A DNA stretch of 64,000 bases from JAEUJM01 sp964635055 (GTDB taxonomy: Bacteria; Actinomycetota; Acidimicrobiia; Acidimicrobiales; DATDAH01). The DNA is taken from contig CAZWMT010000002.1 in assembly GCA_964635055.1 (NCBI GenBank), positions 124,001-188,000 on the forward strand, written 5' to 3'. The position numbers and the translations under genes were made by a program. The notes below the pieces were generated by a model that saw nothing but the letters and a program-made list of their open reading frames with translations, did not search any database and had not been told where the DNA came from. This document shows positions 24,170 through 32,504 of this stretch, in pieces (positions within the stretch are counted from its first letter, which is position 1; every line of letters starts with the position of its first letter).

Positions 24170-27100
24170 TCACGGCGAGCGGTCGCACGTGGAGCGGTAC
24201 GCCAACCCGCCCAGGTACTGCTCCCACTCCGCCCGGGTGAGGTCACGCGCCACCAGAGAGCACGCGGCCTCGAGCCACCGGCCCGGGTCGAGGTCCCACA
24301 CGGCGATCGTGCCGTCGAAGGCCGGGATGGCCACGGCGCGGCCGTCGGGGCTGAACGCCGGGCGGCTGCCCTGGTAGTGGGTGAGCTCGAAGGTCGAGAA
24401 GGTGAAGGGTGTCCGGCCGCCGATGAGCTCCTCGCCGATGGCGGCGCCGGTGTCGGCCTGCCACAGGCGGCTGCGGCTGAACCCGAGGGTCGTGGCGACC
24501 AACGTGGTGCCGTCGGGGCTGTAGGCCACGCCGCCGATCGGCCCGGCGTGGTCCTCGAGCGCCGGACCGACCGCCTCGTGGGTCGCCACCGACCACTGCT
24601 GTAGGACGCCGGCGGTCGTCCCGGTGGCGAGACGCCGGCCGTCGGGCGAGAAGGCAACGGCCAGGAACGGTGCGTCCACGCTCTCGAGCGGCTCGCCCTG
24701 CTCGGCGTGCTCGCCGTGGGCGTCCAGCAGGTGGACCAGGTTGTTCTCCGCGATGACCGCGATCGTGGCCCCGTCGGGGCTCCAGGCCACGCCCAGGGGG
24801 AAGCCGCCGCGCACCGGGATCTCCGTGGTCGCCGCGGCGCCGGGATCAGCGCGCGGGTCCCACAAGGTGACGTTCCCGGCGTTCTCGGTGACGTCATCGG
24901 TCGTGGCCCCCTGGCTGCTCACCGCGGCGGCGAGCCGCCCGGAGACCGGATCGAAGGCCAGCTGGTAGACCCACGCGTCGCCGAGGTCGAGGCGAGCCTC
25001 GGGTGCACCGCTGGCGACCTCGACGAGCTGCACCGTTCCCGTGGTGCCGGCGACCGCGACCCGCTCACCGGTCGGGTCGACGGCCACGGTCAGGACCTCG
25101 CCCCCGATGTCGATGCGGCGCGTCGACCCGTCGGCCAGGTCCCGGATGAGCAGGCGCCCGTCCGCCCCGCTGCTGACGAGGAACCTCCCGTCGGGGGTGT
25201 AGGCCACTTCGGTGGCCGCCGCCCGGTGCCCGCCCACCTCGGCGGCGATCACCCGCCGGCCATCGAGGCGCCAGATGGCGCCCCGTCGGTCGAGGCCGCC
25301 GGTGGCGAGGGCCCGCCCGTCGGCGCTGAAGGTGACGTCGTTGATCGCCGTGGAGGAGGCCGCTAGCGGGGGACCGAGCTCGAGACGCGAGGCGACGTCG
25401 AACAGCTGGGTGTGCCCGTCGGTGTTGCCCACGGCGAGCACGGTGCCATCGGGACTGAACTCCGCGGTCGTCGGCCCCCCGTCCGGCAGCCGCATCGCCG
25501 GCTGTTCCTCGCCCGTCACCGGATCGACCAGGGCCACGCGGCTGTCCTCACCGCCGACGGCCAGCGTCCCGTCGGGTGCGAACGCGAGGGCGGTGGGCAG
25601 GCCCACGTCCGGCTGGAGCCGGTCGCCGAGGGGCTGGCGGTCGTCGACCGTCCACACCGCCACATCACCGTCGGCGGTGAGGTGGGCGAGCCGCTCGCCG
25701 TCGGGGCTCACCGTGATGACCCGGTCACCGGGGTACACCGGGTCGAGCACCCACGGCTCGCCCTCCGGCGTCCACGTGGACGTGTCCCAGATCACCGCAT
25801 CCAGCGACGCCCCCTCGGCCGTGGGCGCACCGCCCTGGGTCACGAGGCGCCGGCCGTCGGCGCTGAAGAAGGCCGACGTGAGGGGGCCGACCGGCGCCGG
25901 GCTGGGGACGAGCCGGTCGAGCGTGCCCGTCCTCAGGTCCCAGACCTGCAGCCGCCCCTGGATGTCGTCCTCGAGCTCGACCACCGCCGGCACGGCCAGC
26001 CAGCGCCCGTCGGGGCTGACGGCGGCGCCGAGGGTGATGTCGTCCTCGTGATCCAGGACCGCGACCTGCTCCCGGGTGGCGGTGTCCCACACGATCGTGC
26101 CGGTGCCGTCGGAGGTCGGTGTGTACAGCCGGGTCGCGTCGGGCGAGAACACCGCGGCCTCGAGGCCCGAGTCGTTCCCGTACAACAGCCCCGCGAGCAG
26201 GGGATGGGTCTCCAACGCGGTGAGCAGGGTGCTGCGGGTCTCCTCGTCGTCGTGGCGGCGGTAGGCCTCGGCGGCCAACAGCAGGCCGACGTCGGGCTGT
26301 CGCTCGGTGAGCGAGCGCGAGACCGCGGCGATGCGGGCCACCTCGGCCCGCGCTCGGGAGGTGTCGGCCTGGTGGGCCTGGACGACGGCCGCGGCGCCGG
26401 CGACCAGCGCGACCACCAGCGCCACCGCCGTCAGCGTGAGGCGACGCCGCAGCCGCCGGTTGGTCCGGACCTGGTGCTCGACGGACCGCTCCTCGATGGC
26501 CCGGCTCTCCTCGAGGAAGCGTTGCTCGAGGGTGGAGATGGGCGGCTCGGTCGTGGCCACCCACTCGAGCGCCGTCGCCAGGCGGGGGCCGCGGTAGAGC
26601 TCGCTGGGATCCTCGTCGAGCTGCGCCCATGCGGTGGCCGACGTGGTCAGGTGGCGTTGGATGCGGAGCCCGTCACGGTCCTCGTCCAGCCAGGACTGCA
26701 ACCGCGGCCACTCGCGGATGAGCGCCTCGTGCGCCAGCTCGACGCCGGTGTCGTCCATGGTGACGAGCCGGGTGGCGACCGCCGTGTCGAGCACCGCCCG
26801 CACGCGGTCCTCGGCCCGATCGGCCGGGAGCAGCTCGGCCAATCGGGCCCGGCGTCGGGTGTCGGCAACCCCGTCGCCTGGCTCGACCAGGCGGACGAAC
26901 AGGTGGCGGGCGAAGGCCTGGTCGGTGGGATCCAGGGCGTCGACCGCGCCGTCCGCGGTGGCCGCTATCGCGCCCTCGACCCCGCCGGTCGACCGGTAGC
27001 CCTCGAGGGTGAGGGTGCGGCCGTCGCGGACCTCCCAGGTCGAGCGCAGTGCGTGGGACAAGAGGGGGAGCGCGCCTGGCTCACCCGCGATCTTGGCGAC

Positions 27101-28963
27101 CAGGACGTCCACGAGCCCCGGCTCGATGCGAAGGCCGGAGCAACGGGCGGGCTCGACGATGGCCCGACGGAGCTCGGCCTCGGTCATCGGCCCCAAGAGG
27201 ACCTGGTGCTGGGCGACGGCGGCGGCGAGGCCCACGTGGTGGGCGCAGGCCCCGTAGAAGTCGGCACGGAGCCCGATCACGACCGGCTCGGGCCAGGCCA
27301 GCAACCGGTCGAGGAACGTGGTGCGGGCGACGTCGTCGTCGCAGAGGGTGAACAGCTCCTCGAACTGGTCGACGACCAGCGTTGCCGGCTCGCCGGCGTC
27401 GGCGGCGCCGGCCGCATCCATGGCGGTGACGGGCTGCGAGCCGGGCGTGATCACCCGAGCGGCCGCGAGGCGGGGAGCGACCCCGGCGCGGAGCACCGAC
27501 GACTTGCCGCTGCCCGACGCGCCGACCACGGCGAGGAACCGGTGCTGCGCCAGGCGGTCGACGATCTCGTCGACCACGTGCTCTCGTCCGAAGAAGCGCT
27601 CGGTGTCGTCCGCGCCGAACGACAGCAGCCCCGGGTAGGGGCAGGGCCCGAGCGGTGGGGGCGTGTGCACCCCCGGCGCGGCCAGGGCGAAGATCTCCTC
27701 GGGCTCGCGGAGGCCGCGCAGCTTGTGGGGGCCGAGCGGCACCAGGTCCACGCCGTCGGGGAGGTGCTCGGCGACGAGGCCGGCCGTCACGTTGGACAGG
27801 ATGACCTCGCCGGCCTCGCCCTGACCGCGGAGGCGGGCGGCCATGTTGAGGGTGGCGCCGACGTAGTCCTCGCGCCGTCGGTCGGTCTGGCCGGTGTGCA
27901 CGCCGACCCGGACCTCGAGGGGCAGGGCGCCGGGCCACTCCGTGGTCGAGAGATCGTTCACGACGTCGACGGCGGCGCGCACCGCCGCGAGGGGCGACGG
28001 GTACATCGTCACCGTGGAGTCGCCCTCGCCCTGCGCCTCGAGGAACCGCCCGCCGTGACGCTCGGCGGCGGCACCGATGACGTCGTCGTGGACGGCCAGT
28101 GAGCGGGCCATGTCGCCGGGCCGTGACTCCCACTTCGCCGTCGAGCCCACGATGTCGGTGAGGCAGAAGGTCAGGACACCGGTGGGCAAGGAGTCGTGCC
28201 ACCCGGCGCGTAGGCGCTCGACCAGCTCGCCGGCGGTCTCCGGGCGCTTGTCCGGGTCGGTGCTCAGCCCCCCGCGGATGGCGGTCTCGAGTTGTTCGGC
28301 CTGCTCGGGGTCGATGCCCTCCCAGGACGGTCGGACGCCACTCGGGGGCTCACCCGTCAACAGCGCGAAGGCCGTGGCGGCCAACGAGTACACGTCGCTG
28401 GCGGTCGTCGGTTCGCCGGTGGACACGAGCTCCGGCGCGGCGAAGCCACGGGTGCCCATCCGGCGCCGGAGCGAGGTGCGTGACGACGACAGCCCGAAGT
28501 CCACCAGCACGACCCGACCGGCGTCGGTCAACACCAGGTTGGCGGGCTTCACGTCCCCGTGGACCACCGGCGGGTGTTGGCCGTGCAGGTGGGTGAGCGC
28601 GGTCGCGGCGTCGGCCAGCCAGGGCAGCACCTGGGACGGCCCCAGCCCCGGACGGCCCCGGGCGTGGAGCAGGCGGTCGAGGTCGGTGCCCTCCACCCAG
28701 TCCATCGCGATGACGTACTTGTCGCCGTCGAAGAAGTCGTCCCGCACCAGGGGCACGTGCGGGTTGGGTGGGATGGCGAGCAGCACGCGGGCCTCGGCCA
28801 GCAGCGCCTCGCTCTCGGGCTCGGAGCTGACCGAGCGGATCTTCAGGGCGACGAAGCGGTCGTGCTGGTGGTCGAGGGCCTTGACCACGCGACCCTCGCC
28901 GCCCTCGCCGAGCACCTCCAGCAGCTCGTACCGGCCGCGCATCAGCTCCGTCACGGCGGTCAT
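24170..28963 (-). CDS. Four-module signalling protein: Ser/Thr kinase, class III cyclase, STAND NTPase, WD40 propeller
   Basis: A single 1597-residue polypeptide. Residues 10-255 are a Ser/Thr kinase that keeps VALK (Lys41), HGDVKPAN (Asp137) and DFG (155-157), so it should be active. Residues 262-430 are a class III nucleotide cyclase: Asp270 in LTDIVGST, GEGDS (Asp315), and the Asn373/Arg378 pair in LNMAARL; the usual specificity lysine before GD is not evident. Residues 440-830 are a STAND-type NTPase with GASGSGKS (Lys487), VVDQFEELF and the HEALIREWPRLQSWL module. A membrane helix (843-863) precedes about fourteen WD40-like repeats (about 930-1570; FSPDG and AFSPDGRRLA motifs), probably extracellular. 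ATG 28963 is divergent from the FHA gene start 21 bp away. Confidence 0.85.
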   Translation of the reverse strand: MTAVTELMRGRYELLEVLGEGGEGRVVKALDHQHDRFVALKIRSVSSEPESEALLAEARVLLAIPPNPHVPLVRDDFFDGDKYVIAMDWVEGTDLDRLLHARGRPGLGPSQVLPWLADAATALTHLHGQHPPVVHGDVKPANLVLTDAGRVVLVDFGLSSSRTSLRRRMGTRGFAAPELVSTGEPTTASDVYSLAATAFALLTGEPPSGVRPSWEGIDPEQAEQLETAIRGGLSTDPDKRPETAGELVERLRAGWHDSLPTGVLTFCLTDIVGSTAKWESRPGDMARSLAVHDDVIGAAAERHGGRFLEAQGEGDSTVTMYPSPLAAVRAAVDVVNDLSTTEWPGALPLEVRVGVHTGQTDRRREDYVGATLNMAARLRGQGEAGEVILSNVTAGLVAEHLPDGVDLVPLGPHKLRGLREPEEIFALAAPGVHTPPPLGPCPYPGLLSFGADDTERFFGREHVVDEIVDRLAQHRFLAVVGASGSGKSSVLRAGVAPRLAAARVITPGSQPVTAMDAAGAADAGEPATLVVDQFEELFTLCDDDVARTTFLDRLLAWPEPVVIGLRADFYGACAHHVGLAAAVAQHQVLLGPMTEAELRRAIVEPARCSGLRIEPGLVDVLVAKIAGEPGALPLLSHALRSTWEVRDGRTLTLEGYRSTGGVEGAIAATADGAVDALDPTDQAFARHLFVRLVEPGDGVADTRRRARLAELLPADRAEDRVRAVLDTAVATRLVTMDDTGVELAHEALIREWPRLQSWLDEDRDGLRIQRHLTTSATAWAQLDEDPSELYRGPRLATALEWVATTEPPISTLEQRFLEESRAIEERSVEHQVRTNRRLRRRLTLTAVALVVALVAGAAAVVQAHQADTSRARAEVARIAAVSRSLTERQPDVGLLLAAEAYRRHDDEETRSTLLTALETHPLLAGLLYGNDSGLEAAVFSPDATRLYTPTSDGTGTIVWDTATREQVAVLDHEDDITLGAAVSPDGRWLAVPAVVELEDDIQGRLQVWDLRTGTLDRLVPSPAPVGPLTSAFFSADGRRLVTQGGAPTAEGASLDAVIWDTSTWTPEGEPWVLDPVYPGDRVITVSPDGERLAHLTADGDVAVWTVDDRQPLGDRLQPDVGLPTALAFAPDGTLAVGGEDSRVALVDPVTGEEQPAMRLPDGGPTTAEFSPDGTVLAVGNTDGHTQLFDVASRLELGPPLAASSTAINDVTFSADGRALATGGLDRRGAIWRLDGRRVIAAEVGGHRAAATEVAYTPDGRFLVSSGADGRLLIRDLADGSTRRIDIGGEVLTVAVDPTGERVAVAGTTGTVQLVEVASGAPEARLDLGDAWVYQLAFDPVSGRLAAAVSSQGATTDDVTENAGNVTLWDPRADPGAAATTEIPVRGGFPLGVAWSPDGATIAVIAENNLVHLLDAHGEHAEQGEPLESVDAPFLAVAFSPDGRRLATGTTAGVLQQWSVATHEAVGPALEDHAGPIGGVAYSPDGTTLVATTLGFSRSRLWQADTGAAIGEELIGGRTPFTFSTFELTHYQGSRPAFSPDGRAVAIPAFDGTIAVWDLDPGRWLEAACSLVARDLTRAEWEQYLGGLAYRSTCDRSP

Positions 28964-28971
28964 CGACGTCC

Positions 28972-28977
28972 TACGCT
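28972..28977 (+). promoter_or_regulatory. -10 box TACGCT for the leaderless FHA gene
   Basis: TACGCT ends 6 nt before GTG 28984. It lies in the 20-bp gap between the divergent kinase/cyclase and FHA genes, so transcription of the two must interfere or be coordinated. Confidence 0.5.
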
Positions 28978-28983
28978 GGCGCG

Positions 28984-29586
28984 GTGGTTGCCGCAGTCGA
29001 GGTGTGGTCGGTCGGAGGGCGCCGCCAGGTCGACCTGTCCGACGACCGGGTCACCGTGGGCAAGGGTGACGAGAACGACATCGTCCTCGACGGTGACCCC
29101 ACCGTCAGCCGCCTGCACGCCGTGCTCGAGCAGTTTCCGGCGGGGTGGTGCGTGAACGACCTGGGCTCGTCGAACGGCACCTTCTTGAACGGTGAGCGCA
29201 TCTGGGCGCCGCAGCGACTGCGCCACGGCGACGAGGTGAGGGTCGGGCGCACCCGCCTGCTGTTCCGCAACTCGTCCGACGTCGGCCGCACCGTGACGGC
29301 CTCCGAGGACGAGCCTCCGGCCCTGACCCCTCGCGAGCACGATGTGCTGGCGGTGCTGTGCCGTCCCCTGCTCGACCGGGACCTCTTCACCGAGCCCTCG
29401 TCGATCCGGGAGATCGCCGCCGACCTGGTGGTCAGTGAGGCCGCCATCAAGGCGCACCTGGCCAACCTCTACCTCAAGTTCGGCGTCGAGGAGGGGGTGT
29501 CCAGCCGGCGGTCCCGCCTCGCCAACGAGGCGCTCCGCCGGGGGGCCGTGACGCTCGCCGACCTGCGCCGCGGCCGCGAGCAGTAG
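28984..29586 (+). CDS. FHA-domain protein with C-terminal helix-turn-helix
   Basis: A 200-residue cytoplasmic protein. The forkhead-associated domain (about 5-95) has the phosphothreonine-binding blocks GDENDIVLDGDPTVSRLHA and DLGSSNGTFLNG. The C-terminal half (about 105-195) resembles a small DNA-binding domain: LTPREHDVLAVLC, then IREIAADLVVSEAAIKAHLANLYLKFGV, similar to a LuxR-type recognition unit. The FHA domain probably reads phosphothreonine made by the divergently encoded kinase, which would connect that kinase to transcription (inference from gene pairing). The GTG start has a -10 box 6 nt upstream. Confidence 0.8.
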   Translation: MVAAVEVWSVGGRRQVDLSDDRVTVGKGDENDIVLDGDPTVSRLHAVLEQFPAGWCVNDLGSSNGTFLNGERIWAPQRLRHGDEVRVGRTRLLFRNSSDVGRTVTASEDEPPALTPREHDVLAVLCRPLLDRDLFTEPSSIREIAADLVVSEAAIKAHLANLYLKFGVEEGVSSRRSRLANEALRRGAVTLADLRRGREQ

Positions 29587-29602
29587 CTCGCGGCCCTGAC
29601 CG

Positions 29603-30535
29603 TCAGGCACCGCAGACCTGCTCCTCGTAGGCGGCGACCCGGGCGAACTGGTCACGGATGGCGTCGGCGGTGAGCTGCAGGTCCGCCCGCTCCTCGGGTG
29701 TCCCCTCCCGGATGACGCCGACGAAGTCGTACCCGTGCGCCGCGAGCACGTCGCGCTGCTCGCCCGCGGTCCAGGCCGCCACTGCGGCGACGTCGTCCTG
29801 GATGGACGCCGGCGCGGCGTCGACCTGCGCCGGCCCGCCCTCGACCAGCTCCGCGACGAGTGCTTCGACGTCGGCGGGATCGGCGCCGCCGCCCATCACC
29901 TCGCCGATCCGCTCCTGCTCAGCGGCCACCGCGTCACAGTACGCCCCGGCCTCCTCGCCTTCGAAGGAGACGTTCGCCGGCCGCGGTTGCTGGGCGCCGC
30001 AGACGTCGCCCTCGTACGTGAGGATGCGGTCCTGGGCCGCCTCGACGTCGGGCGGTGCCTCGAGGGCGGCCAGCTCCTCGGGGGTCCCGTTCTCCTGGAG
30101 GGCGACGACGTCGTAGTCGTAGCGCTCGAGCACCGGGTTGATGGTCTCGTTCTCCGCGTCGACCTTGCGCTGCCAGTCCTCGGCCAGCTCGTCCGGCGCG
30201 GTCTCGAGCGCGGTCTGCTCGAAGGCCAGGAACTCGTTCCAGTAGGCCTCGAACGCCGCCGGGTCGGTCTCGTCCACGGGCTGGGTCACCTCGTGGATGG
30301 CCCATTCCCGGGCCGCGTCGCAGTAGGCGCTCTCGGCAGGGTCGTCGGCCGGCTCCGTCGCCGGGGCGGTCGTGGTGGCGGCCCCGTCGTCACCGGCGCC
30401 GCTGCTGGTGCAGGCCCCCGCCATGAGGCCGAGCGCGAGCGCGAGCGCGAGCGCGGCCGGGCGGGTTCGGCCCTGTCGTTCGGTTCGTGTGGGCGTGGTT
30501 CGTGTGGGCGTGGTTCGCGTGAGCAGGGTTCGCAT
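29603..30535 (-). CDS. Internally duplicated lipoprotein
   Basis: A 310-residue lipoprotein of unknown function. A long basic and Thr-rich N-terminus, encoded by 15-bp repeats (30482-30526), precedes the hydrophobic stretch ALALALALG and lipobox MAGAC. The mature part contains two homologous halves of about 110 residues. Each begins YCDA, contains YDYDVVALQENGTPEE or YDFVGVIREGTPEE, and ends YEGDVCGA or YEEQVCGA. Each half thus has two cysteines that could form a disulfide. ATG 30535 is the chosen start; the basic run is long for a signal peptide, so a later start is possible. It is convergent with the FHA gene. Confidence 0.7.
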   Translation of the reverse strand: MRTLLTRTTPTRTTPTRTERQGRTRPAALALALALGLMAGACTSSGAGDDGAATTTAPATEPADDPAESAYCDAAREWAIHEVTQPVDETDPAAFEAYWNEFLAFEQTALETAPDELAEDWQRKVDAENETINPVLERYDYDVVALQENGTPEELAALEAPPDVEAAQDRILTYEGDVCGAQQPRPANVSFEGEEAGAYCDAVAAEQERIGEVMGGGADPADVEALVAELVEGGPAQVDAAPASIQDDVAAVAAWTAGEQRDVLAAHGYDFVGVIREGTPEERADLQLTADAIRDQFARVAAYEEQVCGA

Positions 30536-30767
30536 GCCGGTGAGTGTCCGGCGGCGGGCGGGACCATGCCATGGCCTCGGAAGGCATGCGCACCCTCCTC
30601 CGAGGGAAGGTCGATCTGCCCCTCGGGCAAGGGTGCGGTGCGGGCCGGCGCCGCCGCGTCGCTGGAAACCGGGGGTATCCGGCGACGCTCGGAAGGTGGT
30701 GCAACACTGTCCGTGAGGGCGGTTCCACCACAGTTGGGCGCGAGCGACGGACAGGAGGACCACACCT

Positions 30768-32504
30768 GTGGCCAATGGTGAGGAGCTGCTCCGCCCCGGC
30801 GTCGGCCCCCTGCAGGACACCGTCGCTCCCGCCGGCGAGCCCGACGCGGGTGGGCACGACCTGACCGATCGCGGCCGCACGGAGGCCAAGTTCCAGGGCC
30901 TCCTCGACGCCGCCCCCGACGCGATCGTCGCGGTCGACGCCGACGGCCTGATCCAACTCATCAACCGGCAGGCCGAAGCCATGTTCGGCTACCGCCGTGA
31001 GCACCTGGTGGGCCAGTCGCTCGAGCTCCTCATCCCCGAGCGGGTGCGGTCGCAGCACCCTGCCCACCGTGACGGGTACTTCGCACACCCCGTCACCCGC
31101 CCGATGGGCGCGGGCCTCGAGCTGTCGGCCCGGCGGAGCGACGGCACGGAGTTCCCGGTGGACATCTCGCTCTCGTCGCTCGACACCGAGGACGGTCGGT
31201 TGGTCACCGCCGCGGTGCGCGACATCACCGACCGCAAGCGCAGCGAGGCCGAGCAGGCCGCGTTGGAGGCCCGGCTCCGCAAGGCCGAGGTCGACGAGGC
31301 CCGCGCCCACCTCGAGGCCCAGCTGCAGCAGTCGCAACGGCTCGAGAGCATCGGGCAGCTCGCGGGCGGCGTCGCCCACGACTTCAACAACCTGCTCGCG
31401 GGGATCATGAACTACGCCGAGCTGGTGGCTGCGGGCCTCTCGTCGGCGCTGCAGCGGCCGGCGGCCGATCCCGAGCTGTCCACGGTGATGGCCGACGCGC
31501 TCGAGATCGTGAAGGTGGCCCGGCGGGCGGCCGAGCTGGTCCGTCAACTGTTGATCTTCTCGCGCCGTGAGGTGTCCCAGCCGGTGGTGCTCGACCTGAA
31601 CTCGGTGGTGGTCGAGATGGAGCGGTTGCTGGCCCGCACCATCGGTGAGGACGTCGACCTGCAGACGTCGCTCCGCGACGACCTGGCCCACACGCGGATC
31701 GACAAGGGTCAGCTCGAACAGGTGCTGATGAACCTGGTCGTGAACGCCCGCGACGCCATGCCCGACGGCGGCCGCCTCACCCTGACCACCTCCGACTTCC
31801 ACGCCGACGAGAGCTACGCGCAGGCGCACGGCATCGTGGCCGGCCGCTACGTGCGGCTCACCGTGTCGGACACGGGCGTCGGGATGGCCCCCGACGTGGT
31901 GGAGCGGGCCTTCGAGCCCTTCTTCTCCACCAAGCCCAAGGATCGTGGCTCGGGCCTCGGCCTGGCCACGGTGTACGGCATCGTCACCCAGGCCGGAGGC
32001 GACGTCACGATCTACTCCGAGCAGGGCCTGGGCACCACGGTCCGCGTGAACCTCCCTGCCACCACCGACGACGCCAGCACCGGTGCCGGTGACGTGGGCG
32101 ACCCCCGATCGGGACGGGGCGAGACGGTCCTGCTGGTCGAGGACGAGGAGATGGTGCGCGAGCCGGCGCGGCGGTTGCTCAGCCAGCGGGGCTACAGCGT
32201 GCTCGCGGCTGGCGATGCCGAGCAGGCCCTTCGTCTGGTCGCGGCGCACCACGGACCCATCGACCTACTGCTCACCGACGTGGTGATGCCGGGACGCTCC
32301 GGCAAGGAGCTGGCCGAGCAGGTGTGCGAGGACCGCCCGGGGTGCCGGGTGATCTTCATGAGCGGCTACAGCCAGGACGTGATCGCCCACCAGGGGGTCC
32401 TGGAGCCCGGCGTGACGTTGCTCGAGAAGCCCTTCGCGGCCGATGCCCTGCTGGGCGCGGTGCGCGACAGCCTTGATCCAGCGAGGGAGGTCCGCGATGG
32501 CTGA
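30768..32504 (+). CDS. PAS-domain hybrid sensor histidine kinase
   Basis: A 578-residue cytoplasmic kinase. A PAS domain (about 40-155, with VDADGLIQLINRQAEAMFGY and the PAC tail) senses an unknown signal. A coiled coil leads to the HisKA helix with phosphoacceptor His204 in GGVAHDFNN, a motif typical of hybrid kinases. The ATP-binding domain has NLVVNARDAMP, DTGVGM and GSGLGLATVYG. A C-terminal receiver domain (about 450-570) carries acceptor Asp504 in LLTDVVMPG. GTG 30768 follows GACAGGAGGA. Its stop overlaps the next gene, a response regulator, by 8 bp, so the two form an operon and probably a phosphorelay. Confidence 0.9.
   Translation: MANGEELLRPGVGPLQDTVAPAGEPDAGGHDLTDRGRTEAKFQGLLDAAPDAIVAVDADGLIQLINRQAEAMFGYRREHLVGQSLELLIPERVRSQHPAHRDGYFAHPVTRPMGAGLELSARRSDGTEFPVDISLSSLDTEDGRLVTAAVRDITDRKRSEAEQAALEARLRKAEVDEARAHLEAQLQQSQRLESIGQLAGGVAHDFNNLLAGIMNYAELVAAGLSSALQRPAADPELSTVMADALEIVKVARRAAELVRQLLIFSRREVSQPVVLDLNSVVVEMERLLARTIGEDVDLQTSLRDDLAHTRIDKGQLEQVLMNLVVNARDAMPDGGRLTLTTSDFHADESYAQAHGIVAGRYVRLTVSDTGVGMAPDVVERAFEPFFSTKPKDRGSGLGLATVYGIVTQAGGDVTIYSEQGLGTTVRVNLPATTDDASTGAGDVGDPRSGRGETVLLVEDEEMVREPARRLLSQRGYSVLAAGDAEQALRLVAAHHGPIDLLLTDVVMPGRSGKELAEQVCEDRPGCRVIFMSGYSQDVIAHQGVLEPGVTLLEKPFAADALLGAVRDSLDPAREVRDG

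Noticed and set aside
25412..28102. An 896-codon plus-strand open frame
   Set aside because: Antisense to the kinase/cyclase/STAND/WD40 gene, whose motifs are unmistakable.
30431..30454. GAGCGC microsatellite in the lipoprotein signal region as a phase-variation switch
   Set aside because: The 6-bp unit keeps frame, so slippage would only change signal-peptide length by two residues.
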